NCBI RefSeq assembly: GCF_013112245.1
Contig: NZ_WVRN01000001.1
Coordinates: 1,988,501 to 2,052,500, forward strand
DNA: 64,000 nucleotides
Source: Ruegeria sp. HKCCD4315
GTDB lineage: Bacteria; Pseudomonadota; Alphaproteobacteria; Rhodobacterales; Rhodobacteraceae
Direction of reading: 5' to 3'
Under the pieces are notes generated by a model, which was not told where the DNA came from, searched no databases, and worked only from the letters and a program-made list of their open reading frames with translations. How positions within the stretch are numbered: the stretch's first letter is position 1; every line of letters begins with the position of its first letter. The translations under genes were made by a program, and so were the position numbers. This document shows, piece by piece, positions 35,511-43,929 of the stretch.

Positions 35511-36287
35511 GTGACAGAAACCGCTCCCGTCATCGAAATCAAAAACCTTCACAAAAGCTTCGGCAATCTCGAGGTGTTGAAAGGGGTGGATATCACGGCT
35601 CATCGGGGCGACGTGGTCTCGCTGATCGGATCATCGGGATCCGGAAAATCGACGCTGCTGCGCTGCTGCAACCTTTTGGAAGACAGTCAGCAGGGTGAAA
35701 TTCTTTTCAAGGGTGAACCAGTCAAATGGTCTGGTGAAGGCCATTCGCGCCGTCCGGCGGACCCCAAGCAAGTCATGCGCATTCGCACCAATCTGTCGAT
35801 GGTGTTTCAGCAATTCAATCTTTGGGCGCATATGACCATCCTACAAAATGTGATGGAGGCCCCAGTGACCGTTTTGGGCCGTGACCGGGCCGAAGTGGAA
35901 GACAGCGCACGAAGGTACCTGGACAAAGTGGGCATTGGTGACAAATGCGATGTCTACCCGGCCCAATTGTCCGGTGGTCAGCAACAGCGTGCAGCCATTG
36001 CGCGTGGCCTTTGCATGGAACCCGAGGCGCTGCTGTTCGACGAACCAACCTCGGCACTGGATCCCGAGCTTGAACAAGAGGTCATCAAGGTGATTAAGGA
36101 TCTGGCCTCCGAAGGGCGCACCATGATCATCGTGACCCACGACATGAAAATGGCCGCCGACATCTCAAGCCACGTGGTGTTTCTGCACCAGGGCCTTATC
36201 GAGGAAGAAGGCACGCCCGAAGATATCTTTACGTCACCCGAATCCGAACGGCTTCGGGGCTTTCTCTCCGCCACTCAGGCGGCTTAA
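35511..36287 (+). CDS. amino acid ABC transporter ATPase (HisP-type)
   Basis: A 258-residue ATPase for a polar amino acid importer. Walker A is GSSGSGKST, the Q-loop is in MVFQQFNLWAHMT, the signature is LSGGQQQR, and Walker B is LLFDEPTSALDPE with the switch His in IVTHDM. GTG 35511 (VTETAPVIEIKNLHKSF) is preferred; the frame opens upstream at a TTG at 35442. First gene of the four-gene ABC operon. Confidence 0.94.
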   Translation: MTETAPVIEIKNLHKSFGNLEVLKGVDITAHRGDVVSLIGSSGSGKSTLLRCCNLLEDSQQGEILFKGEPVKWSGEGHSRRPADPKQVMRIRTNLSMVFQQFNLWAHMTILQNVMEAPVTVLGRDRAEVEDSARRYLDKVGIGDKCDVYPAQLSGGQQQRAAIARGLCMEPEALLFDEPTSALDPELEQEVIKVIKDLASEGRTMIIVTHDMKMAADISSHVVFLHQGLIEEEGTPEDIFTSPESERLRGFLSATQAA

Positions 36288-36320
36288 CTTCAAATACAGA
36301 ACCAAACTGGGGAGTAACCA

Positions 36321-37070
36321 ATGAAAAACCTGATTCTGTCCACCGCGGCACTGGCGCTGACTGCCGGTATCGCCATGGCCGACACCGTCCGCATGGGCAC
36401 CGAGGGCGCCTACCCTCCGTATAACTTCATCAACGACGCCGGTGAGATCGACGGTTTCGAGCGTGAGGTCGGCGACGAGCTGTGCAAACGCGCAAACCTG
36501 GAGTGTGAGTGGGTTAAGAACGACTGGGATTCGATCATTCCGAACCTAGTGTCGGGCAACTACGACACCATCATCGCTGGCATGTCGATCACCGACGAGC
36601 GTGACGAGGTTATCGATTTCACCCAGAACTACTTCCCGCCTGCGGCTTCGGCCTACGTCGGTGCAGCGCAAGGCGTTGATGTTGCCGGTGGTATCGTCGC
36701 CGCGCAAACCGCAACCATTCAGGCCGGTCACGTAGCCGAATCCGGCGCGACTTTGGTTGAATTCGCAACCCCGGAAGAAACCATCGCAGCCGTACGTAAC
36801 GGTGAAGCCGACGCGGTCTTTGCTGACAAGGACTTCCTGGTGCCGATCGTTGAGGAGTCGGGCGGTGAGCTGGTTTTCGTAGGCGATGACGTGCCTCTGG
36901 GCGGCGGTATTGGCCTGGGCATCCGTGAATCGGATGGCGAACTGCGTGGTAAGTTCGACGAAGCAATCACGTCGATGAAAGCAGACGGTTCGCTGAACGA
37001 ACTGATCGTCAAGTGGTTCGGCGAAGGCGTGCCGACCTACAACGCTGACGGTTCGGTCGTTACAAACTAA
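36321..37070 (+). CDS. amino acid ABC transporter substrate-binding protein
   Basis: A 249-residue periplasmic binding protein with a signal peptide (MKNLILSTAALALTAGIAMA, cleavage at about residue 20). The fold starts RMGTEGAYPPYNFINDAGEIDGFE, with the ligand-binding acidic residue in IIPNLVSGNYDTIIAGMSIT. It is related to the His/Lys/Arg/ornithine binding proteins. The preceding ATPase ends 33 bases upstream. Confidence 0.93.
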   Translation: MKNLILSTAALALTAGIAMADTVRMGTEGAYPPYNFINDAGEIDGFEREVGDELCKRANLECEWVKNDWDSIIPNLVSGNYDTIIAGMSITDERDEVIDFTQNYFPPAASAYVGAAQGVDVAGGIVAAQTATIQAGHVAESGATLVEFATPEETIAAVRNGEADAVFADKDFLVPIVEESGGELVFVGDDVPLGGGIGLGIRESDGELRGKFDEAITSMKADGSLNELIVKWFGEGVPTYNADGSVVTN

Positions 37071-37151
37071 TCCGTATCAAGCGGTTCGGCGCGTTTGTCG
37101 CGCCGAACCTGGCCCGTCAGAAACGCGGGCACGACGTTCGAAAGACGCTAC

Positions 37152-38039
37152 ATGTTTTCCTTTTGCGCTGATCCAGACACGCTCGGAACATTCCGTTGGT
37201 TTTCTTGTTACCTGACCAACGGTGTCCACTGGTCCTTCTACTTATCTTTCCTCAAAGTATTGGGATTGCTGGCCGTGACCGCGCCTGTTGCGTTGGCGTT
37301 TGGCTTTATGGGTGCAATGGCAGCCCGGTCGCATTTCCCACCACTAAGCTGGCTGGGAAAAGGGTACATCGCCATTGTGCGCGGCGTCCCCGACATCGCA
37401 TTCTTCCTGTTTTTTGTCATTGCCCTGGATCAGGCGTTCGAATGGACGCGGCATAAAATCCTGTGCCCCGAATGGACCGACCCGATCCGTCAGGGAAATG
37501 ACTTCATCGTGTGTCAGGCGGCCAAGCTGCCATTGGGAACAGCGCCGGAATGGGTGCATGAAACTTATGGGTTCTTTCTGGCCATCATCACTTTCTCAAT
37601 CGTTTTCGGGGCCTTTGCCGCCAACGTCCTGTTCGGCGGTATGCGGGCTGTTCCACACGCGCAACTTGAAACAGCCGAAGCCTATGGCATGACCCGTCGT
37701 CAGACTTTCTGGCGCATCCTTGTGCCGCAGATGTGGGTCTATGCCCTGCCCGGCCTGTCGAACCTGTGGATGGTACTGATCAAGGCGACGCCGCTTCTGT
37801 TCCTGCTGGGGATCGAGGATATCGTCTATTGGGCGCGCGAGCTTGGTGGCACCAAGACCTCCAGATTCACACAATATCCCCACGGCGACTGGCGCATGTG
37901 GTACTTCCTGTTCCTGCTGATTTTCTATTTGGGTATGACCCGCGTATCCGAGATTGGATTGGAAAAACTGATGCGCAAGCTGTCGCACGGACAGGCCACC
38001 TCGGGCGGTGAATTGCTACGCAAGGAGACCACGGCATGA
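37152..38039 (+). CDS. amino acid ABC transporter permease (HisQ-like)
   Basis: A 295-residue permease with about six transmembrane helices and the coupling loop EAYGMTRRQTFWRILVPQMWVYALPGLSNLW, which contacts the ATPase. A longer loop with several cysteines (CPEWTDPIRQGNDFIVCQAAK) lies between helices. ATG 37152 is chosen over the in-frame 37095. The next permease start overlaps its stop in an ATGA junction. Confidence 0.9.
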   Translation: MFSFCADPDTLGTFRWFSCYLTNGVHWSFYLSFLKVLGLLAVTAPVALAFGFMGAMAARSHFPPLSWLGKGYIAIVRGVPDIAFFLFFVIALDQAFEWTRHKILCPEWTDPIRQGNDFIVCQAAKLPLGTAPEWVHETYGFFLAIITFSIVFGAFAANVLFGGMRAVPHAQLETAEAYGMTRRQTFWRILVPQMWVYALPGLSNLWMVLIKATPLLFLLGIEDIVYWARELGGTKTSRFTQYPHGDWRMWYFLFLLIFYLGMTRVSEIGLEKLMRKLSHGQATSGGELLRKETTA

Positions 38040-38842
38040 GCTGCTTGCAGACCATTCAGGACTATGGCCTCCGTTCTCTTGGCATTGGCGAGCGCCTGTT
38101 GCCCAAGAACGATTTCACCCTGTGCGAGCAGTTTACTCTGATCGGGTCAGGTATGATCTGGAATGTGTATTTCGGGATCATGGCACTGGCGACCGGTTTC
38201 TTTCTGGCCACCGCCCTGGCGGTCGGCAAAGCCTCGACGAACAAGTGGCTGCGAAAACCTTCGGAATGGTTCATCTTCCTGTTCCGTGGCTCGCCCTTGT
38301 TTATCCAGTTCTTCTTTGCCTACTTCTTCTTCCTGTCGCTAAAGAAATCCTACCCCATGTTTGACGCCTTCACCTCAGCCTGGCTGGGGGCGCTGATCGT
38401 GCTCTTCCTGAACACCGCTGCCTATTCGGGCGAAATCTTCTATGGTGCGCTCAGATCCATTCCCAAAGGCGATATTGAGGCCGCAGATGCCTATGGCATG
38501 ACCGGTTGGGCTCGTTTCCGCCGGATCGTCTGGCCAACTATGCTGCGCCTGGCGTGGCCCGCTTATACAAACGAGGCCATCTTTCTGTTCCACGCCACCA
38601 CGCTGGTTTTCTTCTCGGCTTTCCCAGCCTGGCAACAACGCGGAGACGCGCTGTATTACGCCAGCTACTTTGCCGACAAGACGTTCAACCCGTTCGTTCC
38701 ATATCCGATTCTGGCGTTCTATTTCATTCTGCTGACATTGGTGATCGTCTGGGGTTTTGGCATGATCAACAAGCGCTTGAACCGGCATCTTCCAGTGGCC
38801 AGACAAACCAAGATGCGTTTCAAACTGAACCTCGCGCGCTGA
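38036..38842 (+). CDS. amino acid ABC transporter permease (HisM-like)
   Basis: A 268-residue partner permease with its own coupling loop (DAYGMTGWARFRRIVWPTMLRLAWPAYTNE) and about five to six helices. It would pair with the preceding permease to form the membrane channel. The operon reads ATPase, binding protein, permease, permease. Substrate class (basic or polar amino acids) is inferred from homology only. Confidence 0.92.
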   Translation: MSCLQTIQDYGLRSLGIGERLLPKNDFTLCEQFTLIGSGMIWNVYFGIMALATGFFLATALAVGKASTNKWLRKPSEWFIFLFRGSPLFIQFFFAYFFFLSLKKSYPMFDAFTSAWLGALIVLFLNTAAYSGEIFYGALRSIPKGDIEAADAYGMTGWARFRRIVWPTMLRLAWPAYTNEAIFLFHATTLVFFSAFPAWQQRGDALYYASYFADKTFNPFVPYPILAFYFILLTLVIVWGFGMINKRLNRHLPVARQTKMRFKLNLAR

Positions 38843-38932
38843 TCTTCAGCGCGCGCATCGCATCAACTTTCAAGGCCATTCCAATGGCGTAACGCGTGCA
38901 GTCGCATGAAAACAAACCTGTTTTGAGAGAAG

Positions 38933-39009
38933 TGGTACCGCCTCCCTGGCTTGAACAGGGGACCTCTGGATCCACAATCCAGCGCTCTAACCAACTGAGC
39001 TAAGGCGGC
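38933..39009 (-). tRNA. tRNA-His (anticodon GUG)
   Basis: A complete cloverleaf on the minus strand: acceptor GCCGCCT/AGGCGGT (first pair G1-U72), D-arm GCTC/GAGC, anticodon stem CTGGA/TCCAG with loop TTGTGGA, T-arm CCCTG/CAGGG with TTCAAGC, then discriminator A and encoded CCA. The base before G1 is T, so no G-1 is encoded. Length is 77 with CCA. Confidence 0.97.
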
Positions 39010-39056
39010 ACTCGTGAGGGGCGATGTACCGAACGCGCCGGGGGAATGCAAGAGGA

Positions 39057-39539
39057 TTAAAGCCGAAATTTCCAGCTTTGTTCGACAAGATCGACCCCAA
39101 AGGAATGCACCGATTTGCTGTCTGTCAGTTCCCACCCAAACGCCTTGTACAGCGCACATGCCGCCCTGTGGCTTTCATGGGTCCACAGAACCATTTCCTG
39201 ATAACCGGCGTCCCTTGCAAAGCCTGTACAGGCTTCCAGCAGCCGTTTCCCAACCCCATGACCGCGTGCCTCGGGGACAACCAGAAACAAGCGCAGTTTT
39301 GCGGTGTGTTGATCGACACCTACACAAAAAATGCTGCCCAGCCGTCGCCCGCCCTGCTCTGCAATCCACCCCTTTTCGCGGGTGGGATCGTGGGATGCGA
39401 TGAACTCGTCAAGGATACGTGCAACCAAAGGCGCGAAACTGTCGTCAAACCCTTCATCGCGCGCATAGAGCGTACCGTGCTGTTCGACCAGCCAGGCGGC
39501 GTCGTCAGGTTGAAAGGTTCTGAGTATGACATCATCCAT
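39057..39539 (-). CDS. GNAT family N-acetyltransferase
   Basis: A 160-residue acetyltransferase. The acetyl-CoA loop is LRLFLVVPEARGHGVGKRLLEACTGFARDAGYQEM (Arg/Gln-x-x-Gly-x-Gly in RGHGVGKRL), and the C-terminal YKAFGWELTDS is a normal GNAT end. The arrangement resembles the acetyltransferase part of MarR-GNAT fusions. Substrate unknown. It lies between the tRNA and a small conserved gene. Confidence 0.88.
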   Translation of the reverse strand: MDDVILRTFQPDDAAWLVEQHGTLYARDEGFDDSFAPLVARILDEFIASHDPTREKGWIAEQGGRRLGSIFCVGVDQHTAKLRLFLVVPEARGHGVGKRLLEACTGFARDAGYQEMVLWTHESHRAACALYKAFGWELTDSKSVHSFGVDLVEQSWKFRL

Positions 39540-39616
39540 GATTTATCTGACCGCAAAGGTGACTTGATTCTCAACCCTGCGCGCGCTAGCAGGAATGCTC
39601 AGTCTCGGAGGCACAG

Positions 39617-39805
39617 ATGGGCATCAATACCGAACGCGACATTCAGGCGAATCTGCAAATCGGCCCAACCGATCAGGGTATGGTACGCTTGTTCATCGAA
39701 GCTGACGGTGTGGAAATTCCGATGGATTTCGACCCGGAAGAAGCCGAAGAAATCGCGGATGAGATCCGCGCAGCTGTCCAAGCCGCTCTGGCCGTCAAAG
39801 GCTGA
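39617..39805 (+). CDS. small conserved protein, probably DUF6324 family
   Basis: A 62-residue acidic protein opening MGINTERDIQANLQIGPTDQG and continuing with a helix rich in Glu and Ala (DPEEAEEIADEIRAAVQAAL). I believe this is a Rhodobacterales-specific family of unknown function; the name is a recollection. It ends three bases before the mmcB stop on the other strand. The start has a GGAGG site. Confidence 0.7.
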   Translation: MGINTERDIQANLQIGPTDQGMVRLFIEADGVEIPMDFDPEEAEEIADEIRAAVQAALAVKG

Positions 39806-39807
39806 CG

Positions 39808-40239
39808 CTAAAGCCGCGGATCGCGCAGCGCGTGCAGACGACGTGCTGCATCTGTTGCAAACTTCTGGATCATCTTCTTCCGCCGTGCCGGGGCCAATTT
39901 GTCCTCAGGAGACATGCGCACAATTTCTGCGTCATACGCGTCGGCGATGATCAAACCGGTTTCCGCGGGCAAAAGATCGACCGGAAAATCAGTGTCGACA
40001 GCCCAGAAAAACCTATCACACCACTCCAAATAGCCCTGCCATTTCGAATCTGACTGATAATCCGCCCGGCTGGATTTGCATTCGATTACCCAAAGCTCAC
40101 CCTTGGGGCCTAACCCCATCACATCGACGCGCAAGCCGCGTGCCGGGACAAATTCCTCAACAGATACAAAACCATGCGTCGCAAGGTGTCGCGCGACACC
40201 CCGCGCCAGTTTCTGTCCAGGTTGCAAATCCAAAACCAT
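39808..40239 (-). CDS. mmcB: MmcB family DNA repair protein
   Basis: A 143-residue protein of the MmcB (DUF1052) family, linked in Caulobacter to repair of mitomycin C damage. The PD-(D/E)XK nuclease core is visible as RVDVMGL, then ELWVIECKSSRADYQSD. An SOS box lies 12 bases upstream of the start, in line with known SOS control of this gene. Confidence 0.88.
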   Translation of the reverse strand: MVLDLQPGQKLARGVARHLATHGFVSVEEFVPARGLRVDVMGLGPKGELWVIECKSSRADYQSDSKWQGYLEWCDRFFWAVDTDFPVDLLPAETGLIIADAYDAEIVRMSPEDKLAPARRKKMIQKFATDAARRLHALRDPRL

Positions 40240-40250
40240 TTCTCAAATGT

Positions 40251-40265
40251 GAACAATTAGTGAAC
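40251..40265 (-). promoter_or_regulatory. LexA (SOS) box upstream of mmcB
   Basis: GAAC-N7-GAAC on the plus strand (GTTC-N7-GTTC for mmcB), 12 bases before its start codon. It matches the alphaproteobacterial LexA consensus exactly. Confidence 0.85.
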
Positions 40266-40288
40266 AAAAGTAAAGCGTCCCTTCAGAC

Positions 40289-40337
40289 TTGACATGATAC
40301 CTTTTGGTACTGCATTAATATGATACCAAATGGTATC
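40289..40337 (+). promoter_or_regulatory. ArsR promoter with two palindromic operators
   Basis: TTGACA (40289) is a good -35. Two copies of an imperfect or perfect dyad follow: GATACC-TTTT-GGTAC (40296-40310) and GATACC-AAAT-GGTATC (40322-40337), with centres 26 bases apart. The second ends 16 bases before the regulator start, so binding would block transcription of the ArsR-AHSA1 pair. Confidence 0.65.
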
Positions 40338-40353
40338 TCATTTGAGGGTGCTT

Positions 40354-40674
40354 ATGGAAAACCAAACTCAAAACGCGTTTCGTGCGCTGGCTGATCCAAC
40401 CCGCAGGGACATCGTGCAACTGCTTGCAGTTCAGGACATGACAATCGGGCAATTGACCGACCGGTTCGACATGACCCGAGCTGCGGTCAAGAAACACCTG
40501 ACTGTTCTTTCTGACGGTGGCTTGATCTCGGTCGAAGTGCGCGGTCGGGAACGCATTAATCGACTTGAACCACTGGGGATGGCCCCTGTTCTGGATTGGC
40601 TCAGCTATTTTGACCAGTTCTGGGGCGACCGCCTCAACTCTCTCAAGGAAGCTGTTGAAAGGAAATCAAAATGA
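40354..40674 (+). CDS. ArsR family transcriptional regulator
   Basis: A 106-residue winged helix repressor. It opens MENQTQNAFRALADPTRRDIVQLL and has the recognition region MTRAAVKKHLTVLSDGGLISVEVRGRER. The metal-binding CVC motif of ArsR/SmtB metal sensors is absent, so it probably senses something other than metal. ATG 40354 follows a GAGG site. It overlaps the AHSA1 gene by four bases and probably represses both through the upstream palindromes. Confidence 0.9.
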   Translation: MENQTQNAFRALADPTRRDIVQLLAVQDMTIGQLTDRFDMTRAAVKKHLTVLSDGGLISVEVRGRERINRLEPLGMAPVLDWLSYFDQFWGDRLNSLKEAVERKSK

Positions 40675-41096
40675 CCGATTCTGTATTGAAGAAATCAATA
40701 TTCCTCAGGGCCGAACCGGAAACCGTATGGGCTTATCTTACAGACCCTGGCCATTTGGCGGAATGGTTTCACAAACCGGAACGGCCGTTGGTCGAAGGTC
40801 AAAAGCTTGAGATGTTTGGCACCACAAGCGGCGACTTGCTGATCTGGGGCGAAGTTCGCGTCGCTAAGCCTCCCAAATATCTTGAATACACGTTCACAGT
40901 GAAACCTATGGGCGATGCTGTAAGCACCGTGAAATGGACCTTGGAGCCTGTGGCCGGTGGTACGCGTCTTGATCTGCTGCACGAAGGCTTGCCGCAGGGT
41001 GCCGATGCCTTCGAACTGATCCTGGCCTTGGACAAAGGGTGGGACGAACACTTTGGCAAGATGCGCGTGGCATTGCACGAAACTGTTGATGCCTGA
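40671..41096 (+). CDS. SRPBCC/AHSA1 family protein
   Basis: A 141-residue protein with the AHSA1 (activator of Hsp90 ATPase-like) START-type fold: FLRAEPETVWAYLTDPGHLAEWF at the start and LLHEGLPQG.. DKGWDEHFGKMRVAL at the end. ArsR-AHSA1 pairs are common; the fold binds small hydrophobic ligands and its exact role is unknown. Translationally coupled to the regulator. Confidence 0.88.
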   Translation: MTDSVLKKSIFLRAEPETVWAYLTDPGHLAEWFHKPERPLVEGQKLEMFGTTSGDLLIWGEVRVAKPPKYLEYTFTVKPMGDAVSTVKWTLEPVAGGTRLDLLHEGLPQGADAFELILALDKGWDEHFGKMRVALHETVDA

Positions 41097-41310
41097 CCCC
41101 TTGTGCGAACCCGCCAGACACCCTAGTTAAACGCGTGGCGGGTTCTGCCCTTCTTGTGACAGGTAGCATTCTGGTGGCCTTAAGCAATTCCGAGGGGGCT
41201 GGCTCTGTTCAGGTCCTGGCCTGATTACCTGGCGCCCACCTGTACATACAGGTCCTCGGGAATCACACCGCACGGTTGACTGGTGGTCCCGCCGCAATTT
41301 TCCCTGAATT

Positions 41311-41616
41311 TCAGCGCTCTGCGCGGGCTTCCTGCTTGGCAAGTGCAGGCTTGAAGCTGTGCACGACAGGCGATCCACGCCGTGGACCACCGGGCTTTTC
41401 GGCCATGCTCATGATCTTGTAGGCAAATTGCACCCCGGCAAAGACGATGCCATTCATGAACCAGATCATGACCAGCGCGATCAGGCCGATTTCCGAGCCG
41501 GTGATCAGGTGGCGCAGATTCGCCACGTTCAGCGCCAATAGTACGCCGACAAACACTGCCGAGATGACAAAACCCCAAGCGACTTGCGTGATATACAGAC
41601 GGATCAGTTTCGGCAT
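41311..41616 (-). CDS. small membrane protein of unknown function
   Basis: A 101-residue protein with two transmembrane segments (VAWGFVISAVFVGVLLAL and IGLIALVMIWFMNGIVFAGV) and a basic C-terminal tail. It opens MPKLIRLYITQ. The stretch 41097-41310 holds no gene I can support. It is 60 bases upstream of nusB on the same strand but separate from the rib cluster. I recall similar short proteins in Rhodobacteraceae, unnamed. Confidence 0.7.
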   Translation of the reverse strand: MPKLIRLYITQVAWGFVISAVFVGVLLALNVANLRHLITGSEIGLIALVMIWFMNGIVFAGVQFAYKIMSMAEKPGGPRRGSPVVHSFKPALAKQEARAER

Positions 41617-41675
41617 CGTATCTCTCCTTGCGCTGATATCAGAAGTCTAGCGCTTGGGAGGCGACGGTAAAGGCG

Positions 41676-42158
41676 TCAGAACGCCTCGGGCTGAGCCTCA
41701 CGTGCCATGTGGTCCAATACGGCGTTGACGAATTTGGGCTCTTTGCCCTCGGGGAAGAAGGCACGCGCAACGTCAACGAACTCGGTGATGACCACTTTGG
41801 GCGGCGTGTCGCTTTGGGTCAGCTCTGCCCCAGCTGCGCGGAACAAGGCACGCAATGTCGGGTCAATACGCGCAATCGGCCATTTGGCAACCAGAGCGCG
41901 GTCGGTCATCTGATCGATCGGCGCTTGAAAGTTCACCGCGTTGTCGACCAGCGACCGAAACACGCTGATATCGCCGTCCAGCATTTCTTCGCCCTCATAG
42001 ACGGCGCCAAAACGGTGATCCAGAAACTCATTCACGACGGCTTCCGTCGTCTGGCCCGTTTGCTCCATCTGGAACAGCGCCTGCACGGCATAAAGCCGGG
42101 CGGCGGATTTCATCAGGCGTTTCTGGTTGGCCGGCTTCGGCGCGTCTGTCTGGGTCAT
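41676..42158 (-). CDS. nusB: transcription antitermination factor NusB
   Basis: A 160-residue NusB that binds the boxA element of rRNA leaders with NusE. It begins MTQTDAPKPANQKRLMKSAARLYAVQALFQME, and later has ALFRAAGAELTQSDTPPKVVITEFVDVARAFF. ATG 42158 overlaps the ribH stop in an ATGA junction, a common pairing. Last gene of the rib cluster. Confidence 0.95.
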   Translation of the reverse strand: MTQTDAPKPANQKRLMKSAARLYAVQALFQMEQTGQTTEAVVNEFLDHRFGAVYEGEEMLDGDISVFRSLVDNAVNFQAPIDQMTDRALVAKWPIARIDPTLRALFRAAGAELTQSDTPPKVVITEFVDVARAFFPEGKEPKFVNAVLDHMAREAQPEAF

Positions 42159-42706
42159 GCTGTCGTGGGTCCGTTGTTGTCGCCCGCCACAAGGATGGAC
42201 TCGGACGGCGGCTTGAAACCAACGCCCTTTTTGGAAGAGCCCCACTTACGGCTGAGTGCGATCAGATGCAAGGCCGCAGCAGCAGCCCCGCCGCCTTTAT
42301 TCATCTTTTCTGGATTGGCGCGGACTTCGGCCTGTTCGTCATTCTCAACCGTCAGGATGCCATTGCCGATGCACAGCCCTTGCAGACCCATCAATTGGAT
42401 CGCGCGGCTCGAGTCGTTGCAGACGGTCTCATAATGCGTGGTCTCGCCACGAATGACGCAGCCCAGCGCGACATAGCCGTCGAAATTGCACTGGCGATCG
42501 GCCATCGCGATGGCGGTCGGGATCTCCAGCGCGCCCGGAACCTCAACCACCTCGCAGGTACCGCCGGCCGCTTCGATCTCGGCCTTGGCTCCGGCGATCA
42601 GGTTGTCGGCAATCGCGCGATAGAACGGGGCCGCCACGATCAACAGCTTCACCGGCTTGTCGAAACTGGGTGTCGGCAGAATGCCGTATTTGTCTTGTTC
42701 AGCCAT
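42155..42706 (-). CDS. ribH: 6,7-dimethyl-8-ribityllumazine synthase
   Basis: A 183-residue lumazine synthase, the penultimate riboflavin step. Signatures are VEVPGALEIPTAI, ALGCVIRGETTHYETV and GNGILTVEN. It has a longer C-terminal tail than the shortest family members. It begins three bases after the ribBX stop. Confidence 0.96.
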   Translation of the reverse strand: MAEQDKYGILPTPSFDKPVKLLIVAAPFYRAIADNLIAGAKAEIEAAGGTCEVVEVPGALEIPTAIAMADRQCNFDGYVALGCVIRGETTHYETVCNDSSRAIQLMGLQGLCIGNGILTVENDEQAEVRANPEKMNKGGGAAAAALHLIALSRKWGSSKKGVGFKPPSESILVAGDNNGPTTA

Positions 42707-42708
42707 AA

Positions 42709-43830
42709 TCAGTCTTCCTTCAGGATCGAACGGGTGCCCACGATGGACAGGCCAAACGCGTCGAGCCCCAAATACACGGTTTCAGGCGAGTCGGTCAGCA
42801 GCACCAGCTCCTGAATGCCCATCTTGGACAGGATCTGCGCGCCCAGACCAGTTTGCTTGATGGTGCGTGGGCCATCATCATCGATGGCATAAAGCGAGTT
42901 GCGTGGTTGCCGGAACAGGCAGACGACACCGCGCCCTTCTTCGGCGATCTTTTCCATCGCACGGGGCAACTCGCGCGAAGATTTCGGCCCGAGGCCCAGG
43001 ATATCCGGCGCTTCGTGCAGCGCGTGCGTGCGGGTCAGAACCGGTTCGGGCGTGGCGATGTCGCCTTTGATCATCACGACATGTTCGATGCCATGAGTCT
43101 GGTCCGTGAAAATCCGCATTTCCCATTCGCCGCCATACTCAGACGTAACAGTCTGACGCGATGTTTCCACCACCAGATTGTCGTTGCGCGAACGATAGCT
43201 AATCAGGTCGCTGATCGTGCCGATCTTCATGTTATGCTCTTGCGCAAACTCAACCAGGTCAGGCAGACGCGCCATGGTGCCGTCGGGCTTCATGATCTCG
43301 CAGATTACGCCGGACGGGTTCAACCCTGCCAGACGCGAGATATCAACGGCTGCCTCTGTATGGCCCGCGCGTACCAGCACCCCACCCCGCTTGGCCCGCA
43401 ATGGGAAGATATGGCCGGGCGTCGCGATATGCGCCATTGTGTTCTGCTCATTGATCGCGGTGGCCACGGTCAGCGCACGATCAGCAGCGGAAATTCCAGT
43501 GCTGACGCCTTCGCGCGCTTCAATCGATACGGTGAAGGCCGTCTCGTGCCGGGACGAGTTGTTGACGGCCATCATCGGCAGCCCCAGCGCATCCACGCGT
43601 TCGGCTGTCATCGGCAGACAGATCAGGCCGCGCCCATGGGTCGCCATGAAGTTGATTGCCTCGGCATCGGCGAATTCAGCGGCAATGACCAGATCACCTT
43701 CATTCTCACGATCTTCGTGGTCGACGAGGATATACATCCGGCCGGCACGCGCTTCTTCGATGATGTCTTCGATCGGGCTGATCGCGTCGCGCAGCTGGGC
43801 CTCGACCGGTCCTGGGGTTTCAAAGCTCAT
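42709..43830 (-). CDS. ribB: 3,4-dihydroxy-2-butanone 4-phosphate synthase with degenerate GTP cyclohydrolase II domain (RibBX)
   Basis: A 373-residue protein. The RibB part (about 15-220) is intact: DHEDRENEGDLVIAAEF, HGRGLICLPM, and the GHTEAAVDISRLAGLNPSGVICEIM end. The C-terminal part is a GTP cyclohydrolase II fold in which the zinc and catalytic stretch, normally SECLTGD..GSLRCDCG, is replaced by THALHEAPDILGLGPKSS, with all three cysteines missing. The domain therefore cannot do the GTP step. This form is known as RibBX. ATG 43830 is chosen. Confidence 0.93.
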   Translation of the reverse strand: MSFETPGPVEAQLRDAISPIEDIIEEARAGRMYILVDHEDRENEGDLVIAAEFADAEAINFMATHGRGLICLPMTAERVDALGLPMMAVNNSSRHETAFTVSIEAREGVSTGISAADRALTVATAINEQNTMAHIATPGHIFPLRAKRGGVLVRAGHTEAAVDISRLAGLNPSGVICEIMKPDGTMARLPDLVEFAQEHNMKIGTISDLISYRSRNDNLVVETSRQTVTSEYGGEWEMRIFTDQTHGIEHVVMIKGDIATPEPVLTRTHALHEAPDILGLGPKSSRELPRAMEKIAEEGRGVVCLFRQPRNSLYAIDDDGPRTIKQTGLGAQILSKMGIQELVLLTDSPETVYLGLDAFGLSIVGTRSILKED

Positions 43831-43929
43831 GGGGCAGCCTTTCAGATGGCATGTTTGCACGGCGGCATAGACCACTCAGACCCCAAAGGCCAGCCTGCAA
43901 ACGGCGCAGATCGGGCGCGACGCGACGTA

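Noticed and set aside
41097..41310. Possible small gene ahead of the membrane protein at 41311
   Set aside because: One minus-strand frame ends in a plausible peptide tail but begins inside the membrane protein gene and has no ribosome site.
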